Positions 1 through 10,429 of a stretch of 64,000 nt of DNA are shown here, piece by piece. Numbering within the stretch: the first letter of the stretch is position 1; each line of letters opens with the position of its first letter. The translations under genes and the position numbers were made by a program. This stretch comes from Rallus limicola (lineage: Eukaryota > Chordata > Aves > Gruiformes > Rallidae), in assembly GCA_022605955.1 (NCBI GenBank), contig JAKCOZ010000082.1, positions 89,501 to 153,500 on the forward strand, in the 5' to 3' direction. The notes below the pieces were generated by a model, which saw only the letters and a list, made by a program, of their open reading frames with translations, had not been told where the DNA came from and made no database searches.

Positions 1-1480
1 CAGCTCTCGATCCACCCTCCTCTCCCTCACGGGCTCTTCCCTCTCAGGGCCTCTGCAAACCCTCCTCTCCTCCCGGGGTTCCTCACAGTCACGATCCCTC
101 CTTTCCAGGTCATCCCGTGGCTCCTGGACCCGGGTCACGCGATGGACACTGAGGTCGGCTTCTGCTGCAGCCACTGTCCTCTCTCGTGTCCTTTCGTACC
201 TCAGGGACTCACGGTCTCTCCTTGGATTGTTTTCTTCTGCATCTTGTGTCCTACAGTCACGTCTGTCACGTGTCTCCCTCTGCTTGGCTCTGTCGTCTCT
301 CTCTTCCCTTTCCCGAGTCCGGCGGCTGCGGCGCTCGTAGATGTCGAGCTCCAGGTCCAGCTCTCGATCGACCCTCCTCTCCCTCACAGGCTCTTCCCTC
401 TCTGAGCCTCTGCAAACCCTCCTCTCCTCCCGGGGTTCCTCACAGTCACGATCCCTCCTTTCCAGGTCATCCCGTGGCTCCTGGACCCTGGTCACACGAT
501 GAACCTTCAGATCAGCTTCTGCTGCAGCCACTGTCCTCTCTCGTGTCCTTTCGTACCTCACAGACTCTCGCTCCCTCCTTGGGTCTTCTTCAGGCTGTTC
601 TGTCCTACAGTCACGTCTGTCACGTGTCTCCCTCTGCTTGGCTCTGTCGTCTCTCTCTTCCCGTTCCTCTGTCCGGCGGCTGCGGCGCTCGTAGATGTCG
701 AGCTCCAGGTCCAGCTCTCGTTGGCGATAGACCCTCCTCTCCCTCACAGTCTCTTCCCTCTCAGGGCCTCTGCAAACCCTCCTCTCCTCTCTGGGTTCTT
801 CACAGTCACGGGGATGATCCCTCCTTTCCACGGCATCTCGTGGCTCCAAGACCCTGGTCACGCGATGAACCTTCAGATCAGCTTCTGCTGCAGCCACTGT
901 CCTCTCTCGTGTCCTTTCGTACCTCACAGACTCTCGCTCCCTCCTTGGATTGTTTTCTTCTGCATCATCTGTCCTACAGTCACGTCTCTCACGTGTCTCC
1001 CTCTGCTTGGCTCTGTCATCTCTCTCTTCCCGTTCCTCTGTCTGGCGGCTGTGGCGCTCGTAGATGTCGAGCTCCAGGTCCAGCTCTCGATCCACCCTCC
1101 TCTCCCTCACGGGCTCTTCCCTCTCTGAGCCTCTGCAAACCCTCCTCTCCTCCCGGGGTTTGTCACAGTCACGATCCCTCCTTTCCAGGTCATCCCGTGG
1201 CTCCTGGACCCTGGTCACACGATGAACCTTCAGATCAGCTTCTGCTGCAGCCACTGTCCTCTCTCGTGTCCTTTCGTACCTCACAGACTCTCGCTCCCTC
1301 CTTGGGTCTTCTTCAGGCTGTTCTGTCCTACAGTCACGTCTGTCACGTGTCTCCCTCTGCTTGGCTCTGTCTCTCTCTTCCCGTTCCTCTGTCTGGCGGC
1401 TGCGGCGCTCGTAGATGTCGAGCTCCAGGTCCAGCTCTCGATCCACCCTCCTCTCCCTCACGGGCTCTTCCCTCCTTTGT
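1..1480 (-). repeat. Tandem repeats coding the Arg/Glu-rich domain of scaffoldin
   Basis: A block beginning CTCTCGAT (plus strand) recurs at 4, 361, 715, 1084 and 1435. The spacings are 357, 354, 369 and 351 bases, all multiples of three. Translated on the minus strand each unit has segments such as RRDRDCEEPREERRVC, REEPVRERRVDREL and YERRSRQTEEREERDR. The array continues past base 1. Confidence 0.9.
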
Positions 1481-2692
1481 TTGTGTTGTTCTTCCCACTC
1501 CTGATCCCGTTCAACACCTCTCCCTCCACACTCGCGCTCACGCTCGCCGTCCCTCCGTCTCTCATCCACGTGTCTCTCCACATCACAACTCTGATAGGAC
1601 CCGAGGTCGATCTCTAGTGGTTCCTGTACGTATGACTGATGGGGGCGTTTTGGGTCCAGCCTTTCTGGCTCACGTGTTTCATGCCTCCTCCTTTCCACTG
1701 GTTTTTGTTCCAGCCCATGGGAGTTATATCTGCTTCTCTCTTCTCTGAGTAGTTCAGGTTGATTCTGGCTTCCTCTGTCTGCTCTCTGTGGCCTCTTTGT
1801 TGCTGGCTTGTTTGCTTGACGGCTGCTCCTCTGGTCTGGTAGTGCTTGAGGTTCACGGGTCTGGAGCTGCCAGTGGCTTCCTCTGTTCTTACTTCCAGGC
1901 TCTTGGGGTGACTTTCCACTGGTGGTCAGCTCTGTTCTTTGCCGAAGGCGTGGTCCCTCTGGCTGGTACCAGTAGCAGGCCTTAGCCACTCTGAACACCA
2001 AGAGCAGGAACTCATTAAAATCTATTTCCCCATCCCCATCCCACTCCAGAAACTGTAGAATCTTGTCAATTGTCTGAGGGTCGTGCGGCTTCTGCAGGGA
2101 AAACACACACAGGGAAACAAAACAGGGGTTTTTAGCCTTCAAGCTCCTTGTCAGAGACATGCAAAGACAGGGCTGAACACAGTATTTTCTCCTTCCATCT
2201 CTCACACCTTCACTTCTCAGAAAAAACTCCATGCTTTTGTTCTCCATTTCCCTGGATTTTCCCTGGCTGATGCTACCCAGCTCTCTTCTCTTTGGGATAT
2301 GCTGTACCCCTCTATTGGGTGCATTTCCTCCCTAGCTTTGAAAGAAAACCGTACCTCCCCATTTTCATTCTCCAGCTTTCACCCCACCTTGATCATGACA
2401 AAACAGGTTGGAAGAGCTGTTGAAGCAGCTGGTGCAAAGGAACTCAGTGGCTGCTCCCCTTGGTTCATAAAATCCCTGTCCCACTTCTCCAAAAGAAGGA
2501 GATTTTGCCATCCCTGCGCTCCAGCCCTGGCTCAAGCTCTCCCCAAGCACTCACAGCTATGACATCTGCAAACTCCCACTCGATGAACTCCTTCATCTTC
2601 CTTTGGCTGAGGCTGGAGCAGCCCCCATCTTCCTTTGCATGTTGGTGGAAGACGCTGATGATGGTGGAAACGCTCTCTAAGAAGCGAGACAT
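1..2692 (-). CDS. SCFN: Scaffoldin (trichohyalin-like S100-fused protein), 3' part missing
   Basis: Two coding exons are visible on the minus strand. The first, 2692-2555, encodes 46 residues (MSRFLESVSTII...FADVIA), the first half of an S100 domain; acceptor CTGCAG lies just before it and a GTGAGT donor follows in phase 0. The second starts at 2091 after a CTGCAG acceptor (KPHDPQTIDKIL...) and carries the second EF-hand with loop E-W-D-G-D-G-E-I-D-F-N-E, then a Gln/Arg/Glu linker. From about 1480 down to base 1 it holds Arg/Glu-rich repeats of 117-123 residues, all in frame; the parts I translated contain no stop. 743 residues are visible and the gene runs out of the window. In chicken, scaffoldin is the trichohyalin-like member of this family, reported in periderm, feather sheath, claw and tongue. 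The architecture is certain; naming it scaffoldin rather than another family member rests on the Arg/Glu repeats and the neighbouring cornulin. Confidence 0.88.
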
Positions 2693-3878
2693 CTTCCTGC
2701 AGATTCAAGCAAGCCTGCAAGAAAAGGAGCAGATCCAAGGACAAGGAGATTCACTTGCTGCTGAGCATCGAGGGGGGGGACACAATTGCTGGGGACAGGC
2801 TGTGTTAATGGGGTGCCATGTGCTGTGTGTCCACCCCTGTGCCACCATGAGCTCTGTTTTGCCAGAGAACTGGGAAGAAATTCAAATGCTTAGGGGTTTT
2901 AGTGGGATGGGGAGTGTCCTCTAACTTGCCCACTGACGTATTTGAATGATATTTGATAGGGGATGGCAGGATGCCTGCGTGTATGGATTGCAGGGAGGGG
3001 ACTGGGGCTGGTGACTCAATTGATGCCCCAAGAACCCATCCCCATGGGGCTACACCAGGTATGTTCCCAGGACCCACGCTGCTATCTCTGCCTGAGATAC
3101 ACCAGCTTCTCTGGAGCAGGTTAGAGGATGTCCTACGCAGCACTGGCATGGCCAGAGACAAGATCTCCCTGGGTGAGAGACAGGTAGAGTGCTTACAAGC
3201 CCCATGGCTGATGCTCCTGTGCCCAGGAGCATCATCTTAATAATGTTTAAATTAAATTGCCAAACAATTAATGAAGCTTTCATTACAGCCTCAGTTCACT
3301 GGCAGATAGATTTTGGCTGGAGGGGAACTGTCAGATCACCTAGGTCTGAGCTACTGATTTAATTTTACCAAGACCTGGTTGGCAGGAAGCAGAGCTCCTC
3401 TTGGTGCTCTGCCTCTAGAAACCTCAAAAGCCACCTCCTTCCTCCCTCCTCGCAGGATCCCCAAGCCTGTTCTCTGGTGCATCAGTGCTGAGATCTCAGC
3501 TTGCAGCTGGGGAAGTATCTGTGCCATATCTGCCCCGCTGCCTCTGCCACGCACGCTTACGCATGAACACGCATGTACAAAGCCCCAGGTTTTGGGTTTT
3601 CTATAGGAAATTTTATCTGGGAGCTGACTCCAGACCAAAGGCACAAATCCTGGCTCCCTCTCTCCTTTTCCCCTTGAGAAAAGCTGCCTCTACCCATGGA
3701 CACACAACGACACCACTGCAGGTGCCCAAACGCCACAAACCATCACCTCACCGGACCCGAACGCAAAAGAGTCCCAGAAAATCCTGGGACAGGAAAGATG
3801 GTGCCACCCAACACGAATCCTGTAGAAAGAACATGTCCTTGCCCAGCAAAGTGCAACGTTTTGGAAGGAGAGACTTAC

Positions 3879-3953
3879 CCAAATCGCCAGTGGGATCAAG
3901 AGGGATTCCTGTGACGCCGTGCGGAGTGATCGCAGGACCAAGGTGCTTTTATA
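3879..3953 (-). promoter_or_regulatory. SCFN: SCFN TATA box and untranslated first exon
   Basis: On the minus strand TATAAAAG lies at 3953-3946. A splice donor follows, with the exon ending ...GATTTGG at 3879 and the intron starting GTAAGTCT. The transcription start is inferred near 3922. Intron 1 (3878-2697, 1182 bases) and intron 2 (2554-2092, 463 bases) show no other feature. Confidence 0.75.
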
Positions 3954-3959
3954 GGGTCC

Positions 3960-6900
3960 TTGAGGGAGCTACCAAAAGGAGACACCCTTTGTGGACGTCG
4001 TCCTGATTCATCGTTGGCCAAGCCCAGCTGCACCTTCACGTCCTCAAACGGGTTATTTAACTTATCATCCCCTTACCTATCATTTTAACCCAGAAATAGC
4101 AGCTGCCAGGTGGCAATTCAGGCACTGGCTGGTTCCACCTTAATCCAGCCTGTTAAGGTACTTTAGGGGCTGATGGTATTTCAGACTCTGCAAGATCCAG
4201 GGGAGCTCTAAAGCACATCTTGTGTGTTAATGGGAGGTGTATTTTATAGAAACGTGGGTCTGCAGAGGTGTGACTTGATATGTGTGTAATAGAAATGGTG
4301 ATACACACACATAAAAATAGTTCCAGAATGAAATTTTGAGGATGGGGCCGGCAGTGCTGATGGTAGCAGGAGCAGATTGAGGATGGCCAAGACCTGCCTG
4401 GCTCATGATCTTGGTGCTGCAATACCAAAGGTGACTTTTTTCTTGCTTTTTGTCCAGTTTCTTTCCTACCTTGAGCCTGAGGTCAATGGGGGTTGGGTCA
4501 CAGAAGGACCCACAGGAGACCTAAGTGGTATGAAAATGGTGCAAAGCGCCTGCCTGGCAGTGAGATCCCCAAATCCCCCAGATTTGGGTTCATGTGGTGT
4601 ATTTCTAGAGTGTTTTATTCTTGGTAACTTCTTCTTAAGGAGCCTTTTTATTCAATTATCCAGGGGGTTTTGTTGAAAAAGAAAAAAACAACCCCAAACA
4701 GAGCGTTTTTTTTAAATGGTGAAGTTTGCAAAATTAATTTTCATGGGGGGAAAAATAAGTCAGTTCAATAAACAATGGCTTTTCATTGAGGAAAATCACT
4801 ATAAAACACTTTCCACAGTAAATATCTTCCACAAATGACTTTCATCTCAGCTTTTCTTGATCCTTAATCCAAAATAAAAGCAGGAACCTCTCTGCTGAGA
4901 GGTCGATTCCTGTTGAGTGCTCATCCAGTTTCCCCTATGCAGCTTGTGCTGTAATATTACCTCCATGATTTTATTTCCATCTTTAAAGAAATCTTTGAAC
5001 AGTAAATTAATTAGAGATGAACTGATTCCTTTATCCACCCCAAACCCTCCCAGTCTCCAGTGCAAATAAGGAAGGCACCAGCCCTGCCACCTGGGCCCCT
5101 GCTTTTGGCTTTGGAGGTGGGATGCTGCCTTGACAAGCAGAGAGCCTTTCAGAGCATGAACTTGTCACGCAGCCTTGGGCTCTTCTGGCCCAATCTGTAA
5201 GGTAAGATCATCCTGGGTGTAGGAGCCTAATTAATTAGTGCTGGTAACACCTTGGGGATACTCACACAAGTGCGCACGAAGGATTGTCACCAACCATACT
5301 TAATTTTTTGAGCTTTTTTTCAAGATTAAATTATACTTGTGCAAATCATACCACACCTGTGGGATAATAATACCCTTGGGAAACTGTAATTTTATGGTGG
5401 ATTGGAGCTGTTATTAAAATTAGAGCACTTCATTGCGGCTTGGTGTCCTGTAACAGTCTGTAATCCCCCTCATGGAGGTTGGGACAGTGCGGGATGGTCG
5501 GATGCAGGGCAGGATTTGGGTATCGCTGGCATGCTCACTGGTTTTCCTGTGCTTTTCTGCCCTTCCCAGGACAAAGCAATGGGTTTCAAGGCGTGTTCTC
5601 AGCAGCCCTGAAACCCCTTTTCCTCCATTTCTTCGTTTTCCCCAAAGATGTTCTCATAAAGTGGGACCTGGGGAGGTTTTTTTAAAGCTACTACCCCAGA
5701 TGCTGGGCTCTGTCCTCCTGCTTCTCACCCAGCCCTGTGCCCATGCCCATCCCCATCCCCATTCATAAAGGTTTATAAACTCCTGTTGCATTTAATCTTA
5801 GAGGAACCAGGCTCCTTGTGTGGTGCATAAAACACCTTTTCTCTTCCAACACCTCCCAGTCTTGCTGGTCTCTAAGACAGGTTACTTGTTTCAGCAGGAT
5901 AATTTTCATATTCTCCTTAAAATGAACCAAAAAACCACCCCCCAGCTTCACATCCAACACTCCTGATGGCAAAAGCAGTGTTCTTCAGAACTGAGCATGT
6001 AATTACTGTGTCCCCAACAGGGCTTGGTGCCTGCCTGAACTGGGAGGTCAGTTTTTTTACTGGTACTGCAAAAAGTGGCAGCTGATGGACAGACTGACTA
6101 CAGGGGCACGGTTGGGTCTGGTGATCTTCGGCTCCAACCCAGAGCTAGTAAGAAGCAAAGAGCAATTAGACAACCCTCTAGCTGGAAAGTGAAAAATGGA
6201 GTTTTCTGGAAAATGGGGTATATTGAGGAATGCCTCAGGGGTTTGACAGGTAGGTGATGAAATTTAAGTCTTGGCTCTTCCATTTCATGTCCAGTGGGCT
6301 GGGTCAGAGCTTATTTTTGCTAGTGTTTTGATCAGTAGTAGAGCAGATTGGTGTCAACGTGAGCCTAATACATTTAACTCTGACATTATTACTTTTAAAC
6401 TCAACCCTTTTTGGTGATGTCCACGCTGGGGCCAGTTTGGAAACGGTGGTTTCCCTGATTCAGCCCTTAGCACATTGTGAAACTCTGGGGTGTCCCAGAG
6501 GAATGACGTTTTATTTCCCAGTGGGGTGTCTGCGTGCTGCTTGTCACTGGCCACAGAGCAGGAGGTGAGGGTGCATTTATCCTGGGCTGATTCTGCTGAT
6601 AGGTCTGGAGTGAACGATGATAGCATGGTGAAAAACAGGCTGAGCATCCATCACCCTCCCTGCGGGATGCCTGCCTGGTGGTCCGGCACGTCTGAACACC
6701 CTAATAAACCCCGCTGACTCCACTGGACTGCTCATGCCCTTGGAGTTACCCACATTCCTATGTGGATGTCTGGACAGATGCCCAAGGACCTGGTACCCTG
6801 AACCAAACCTGAGTGTGAGGTTGGCTGAGTTTGTGCATCGTTTGGGGTGTCAGCTTTTTATCTCTGGCCTCCCAGTTGCTGCTGGGACTGGATGTAGCCA

Positions 6901-7440
6901 AGTCATCATTTTCCCCCCATGTTTAATGTATCTCCACTCCTTCTTGTGGAGACTTGTATAGCTAGTAGGGGGTTTTGGTGTTCACAGCATCTCCACATCC
7001 CTCTTGCTCCTGAGATTATTAAGAAGTGAGGTTAAATAGGACAAATCCTTCCCACTCAGTGCTAAGCAGCTGGTTATTATTTTCACACCAGGCACAAAAA
7101 ACCACCTGAAGCAGATGGATGCTGGGAAGAATCTGTTCAGGTGGCCCTGGCTGTTGGGTTAAACCAGGCTCCTACCCACTCTGAAGATACCTTTCACAAG
7201 GATGTCACATCCCTGCCCCTGGGGAGTGATGGATCTGCCTCAGGCACATTGCAAAGACACACTGTCCACCCCAAGACACGCCTGCAGCCACCCTTCCACC
7301 TGCACCCAGGGGCAGCCTGGGTGTATGCCATGCAAGGGATGGATGCTCCAGTCCTCCACCACACTGTATCAACGTGGCTGTTTGCTCAGAGCTGGCCCAA
7401 GGCCACGCTTGCAGCAACGCACTGGGACTCTGTGTCCTTT
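3960..7440. other. Intergenic, SCFN to CRNN
   Basis: Several AT-rich stretches and only short open frames. TATA-like strings near 4241 and 4800 have no splice donor at the spacing used by the other genes. I see no gene or clear repeat here. Confidence 0.6.
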
Positions 7441-7450
7441 TGCTTTTGGT

Positions 7451-7456
7451 TTTATT
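7451..7456 (-). terminator. CRNN: CRNN polyadenylation signal
   Basis: AATAAA on the minus strand, about 220 bases after the CRNN stop codon and the first such signal downstream. Confidence 0.65.
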
Positions 7457-7675
7457 GCTTTGCTTACAGAGACAGCCTAACACAGAGGAAGAGGGGGAAG
7501 GTCTCTAGTCACCCATAGCTCAGTAGAAACCCAGAGTGAGAAGCCCTGGGTTAATAAGGAATTAATTGGAAAAGAAATGACAAATAGAAATGCAAAACCC
7601 AGAGTGGGACTCAACAAAATGCACCCCCCTTGCAGGGGGAAACAGCCTCTCTTGGGCAGAGGCTTGTTTCAGCCT

Positions 7676-9842
7676 CTACTGCTGTGGTGGCCACTGATAC
7701 AGAGACCGCTGGATCTGCTGCTCTAGAGGAGGTTGTCTTGGGTGAGGAGCATCTCGTTGCTGTTGTGCTGGAGGAGATGGAGCCTCTCCCCTGTTGTTCT
7801 CCTGCCCCACCACCTTGGATGCAGGGAGGTGATGGGAAGCTGGGTCATGGTGTATTCCCTGGGGCTTAGGATCCCGACGGGGGCTGGCACCCCTCTGTGG
7901 GGGCAGAAGCTTTTGGGTCTTGTTGGGGTTGGGGTCCTGCTGAGGGTCCTTGTAGACCTGGGTTTTCTTTGGGTCCCTTCCTTGTGTCCCAGAGGAACGA
8001 TTCATGTCCTGTTCTTTTGCCTCTGTCTCTGGATTCCGATGGTGATTTGAACCCTTTCCTGGTACCTCCCTTTCTTTGGTTTGATAGGTTTTTTGGTCCT
8101 TCTTTGGCTTCTCAACCTCTGGGGTTTGATGGTTCCCTGGGTCCTTCTTTGGCTTCTCAACCTCTGGGGTTTGATGGTTCCCTGGGTCCTTCTTTGGCTT
8201 CTCAACCTCTGGGGTTTGATGGTTCCCTGGGTCCTTCTTTGGTTTCTCAACCTCTGGGGTTTTATGGTTCCCTGGGTCCTTCTTTGGCTTCTCAACCTCT
8301 GGGGTTTGATGGTTCCCTGGGTCCTTCTTTGGCTTCTCAACCTCTGGGGTTTGCTGGTTCCCTGGATCCTTCTTTGGTGTCTCAGTCTCTGGGGTTTGCT
8401 GGTTCCCTGGGTCCTTCTTTGGTGTCTCAACCTCTGGGGTTTGATGGTTCCCTGGGTCCTTCTTTGGTGTCTCAGTCTCTGGGGTTTGCTGGTTCCCTGG
8501 GTCCTTCTTTGGCTTCTCAACTTCTGGGGTTTGCTGGTTCCCTGGGTCCTTCTTTGGTGTCTCAACCTCTGGGGTTTGCTGGTTCCCTGGGTCCTTCTTT
8601 GGCTTCTCAGCCCCTGGGGTTTGCTGGTTCCCTGGGTCCTTCTTTGGCTTCTCAACCTCCGGGGTTTGCTGGTTCCCTGGGTCCTTCTTTGGTGTCTCAG
8701 TCTCTGGGGTTTGATGGTTCCCTGGGTCCTTCTTTGGCTTCTCAGCCTCTGGGGTTTGCTGGTTCCCTGAGTCCTTCTTTGGCTTCTCAACCTCTGGGGT
8801 TTGATGGTTCCCTGGGTCCTTCTTTGGTGTCTCAGTCTCTGGGGTTTGCTGGTTCCCTGGGTCCTTCTTTGGCTTCTCAACCTCTGGGGTTTGATGGTTC
8901 CCTGGGTCCTTCTTTGGCTTCTCAACTTCTGGGGTTTGCTGGTTCCCTGGGTCCTTCTTTGGCTTCTCAACCTCTGGGGTTTGCTGGTTCCCTGGGTCCT
9001 TCTTTGGCTTCTCAACTTCTGGGGTTTGCTGGTTCCCTGGGTCCTTCTTTGGCTTCTCAACCTCTGGGGTTTGATGGTTCCCTGGGTCCTGTGTCTTGGT
9101 GTCCTTGACCTGATCTTTCACACCCTGCTTGGGGACCTGCTGGTTGTGGGAGACCCTCCCCTCTGTGTCTGGTGCCAGTGGCTGCTCCCTGCCTCCTTTC
9201 TTTTGTGCCGTTGGCTCTTGACCATCTTCCAGTGCCTGGTGCTTCTGGAGTGGCTTGTAACAAGCCTTGGCCATGCAGAAAACCAGGCTGAGCAACTCAG
9301 TGAAGTCAACCCTGTGGTTGCTGTTGGCATCCAGGAAGCATAACACCTTCTTGATGGTTTTGGGATCTTGGGGGTTCTGTAAAGAGACAAAAGGTGTTGG
9401 CAAAGCCTGTGAGCCACTCGTGCCATCTCTCCAGGAACAATCAAGCAGTCTCAGGGAAGAAATCCAGCCCCGTGGCTGCCCCCCTCAACGTGGCTCCTGG
9501 GGCTTTACCCCCTCCACAAGCTGCTGGCACTGTGAGAATGAGCAGCCTCACCTCTTCCCTGCAGGCCCTGGGCTTTGAAGGCATCTGTGCCTTTCCCAGG
9601 GAGCTGGGTGTCCCATACACCAGCCTGGGCTTTACCCTCCCAGCCCTGCAGCTGGTGAACACCACCCCTGGCAGCAGGTGGCAGCTGTGGGGCCAGATCC
9701 TCACCTCCATTCCATCCCCAAACTCCTGCTCCATGAGCTGCCTCAGCTCCTCCTTGCTCAGAGGGCTGCAGTTGCCTTCGCTTCTGGCACACATGTAGAC
9801 AGCATCAAGGATGCTACTGATGTTTTCCTGGAGCTGGGCCAT
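7676..9842 (-). CDS. CRNN: Cornulin (S100-fused protein with 15-residue repeats)
   Basis: Coding exon 1 is 9842-9705 (46 residues, MAQLQENISSIL...FGDGMEV ending at ...GME), flanked by a CTGCAG acceptor and a GTGAGG donor. Coding exon 2 runs from 9376 (acceptor TTTACAG, NPQDPKTIKKVL...) to a stop at 7678-7676. The total is 612 residues. The EF-hand 2 loop is D-A-N-S-N-H-R-V-D-F-T-E. After a Gln/Lys linker come 22 repeats of D-P-G-N-x-Q-T-P-E-V-E-K-P-K-K, then a basic Gln/Pro/Asn tail ending LYQWPPQQ. Exon sizes and phases match the neighbouring scaffoldin. Cornulin is a calcium-binding, Gln-rich protein of cornifying epithelium, and a transglutaminase substrate role fits its Gln/Lys content. 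Residues 37 to 47 of the exon 2 open frame read through the acceptor and are not part of the protein. Confidence 0.9.
8099..9088 (-). repeat. CRNN: 22 tandem 45-bp units in the cornulin coding exon
   Basis: Exactly 990 bases, 22 units of 45 bp with no length change. Variants occur at two places: Q or H after D-P-G-N, and E-V-E-K, E-T-E-T, E-V-E-T, E-A-E-K or G-A-E-K after T-P. One unit has DSGN for DPGN and one has HK for HQ. Confidence 0.95.
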
Positions 9843-10350
9843 CTCTCTGCAGCGCTGAGGCAGCCAGAAAGAAAAACACAGACAGAAAAAGGGGTTTTTT
9901 TTTTGGTTTGTTTGCTTGGGTTTCAGGTAAGTTGCTCTTACACAATGCAGCTGGATGGGCAAGAGAGAGAAAGAAGAGCCAGAGCAGGGCATGGGTGAAA
10001 GGAAATGGTAGAAGGGAAGAGCAGGAAGGATCTCAGAAGAAAAGAAGTCTGAGAAACCAAACCCGGCTGCAGAGGAGGTTGGGTGAGAGGGTGATGGCAG
10101 GAGAGGTGAGAGGCAGTGAGGACTGGAAGCACACAGAAAGAGAGGAGAGGAAAAAACAACCCCCATTTGGCTTTCTCTGTGGACAGAGGTCTTCTCTAGG
10201 GAACCCCAGAACGGTGTCATTCCAGATCTCCTTTCTTTTTTCTTTCTTTTCCCTTTAGGAGAGCTGGCCAGGGCCATCCTCCTGGCCAGAAGCTCCTGCT
10301 TTCAGGTTGGTAGCAAAGTCAGACAGCATGAAAAGACTGCGCAGGCTTAC

Positions 10351-10429
10351 CTGGGGGTGAGGAGCAGGAGCGCCGAGCCTCAGGAGCACAGTCTGGATGG
10401 AGAGGATCAGCTCTCAGCTGTCTTATATA
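10351..10429 (-). promoter_or_regulatory. CRNN: CRNN TATA box and untranslated first exon
   Basis: TATATAAG on the minus strand at about 10429-10422, donor CCCCAG/GTAAGCC with the exon ending at 10351. Transcription start inferred near 10398. Intron 1 is 10350-9847 (504 bases), intron 2 is 9704-9377 (328 bases). Confidence 0.75.

Noticed and set aside
186..1748. 520-codon plus-strand open frame over the left edge
   Set aside because: It is the antisense of the scaffoldin repeats; the minus strand gives the S100-type exon and Arg/Glu repeats with proper splice sites.
7897..9108. Long plus-strand and alternative minus-strand frames over the cornulin repeats
   Set aside because: A 45-bp array without stops stays open in several frames. 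Only the -frame with the EF-hand and splice sites is cornulin.
9441..10277. 278-codon minus-strand frame through cornulin exon 1
   Set aside because: It reads through the donor at 9705 and the acceptor at 9847; only 9842-9705 is coding.
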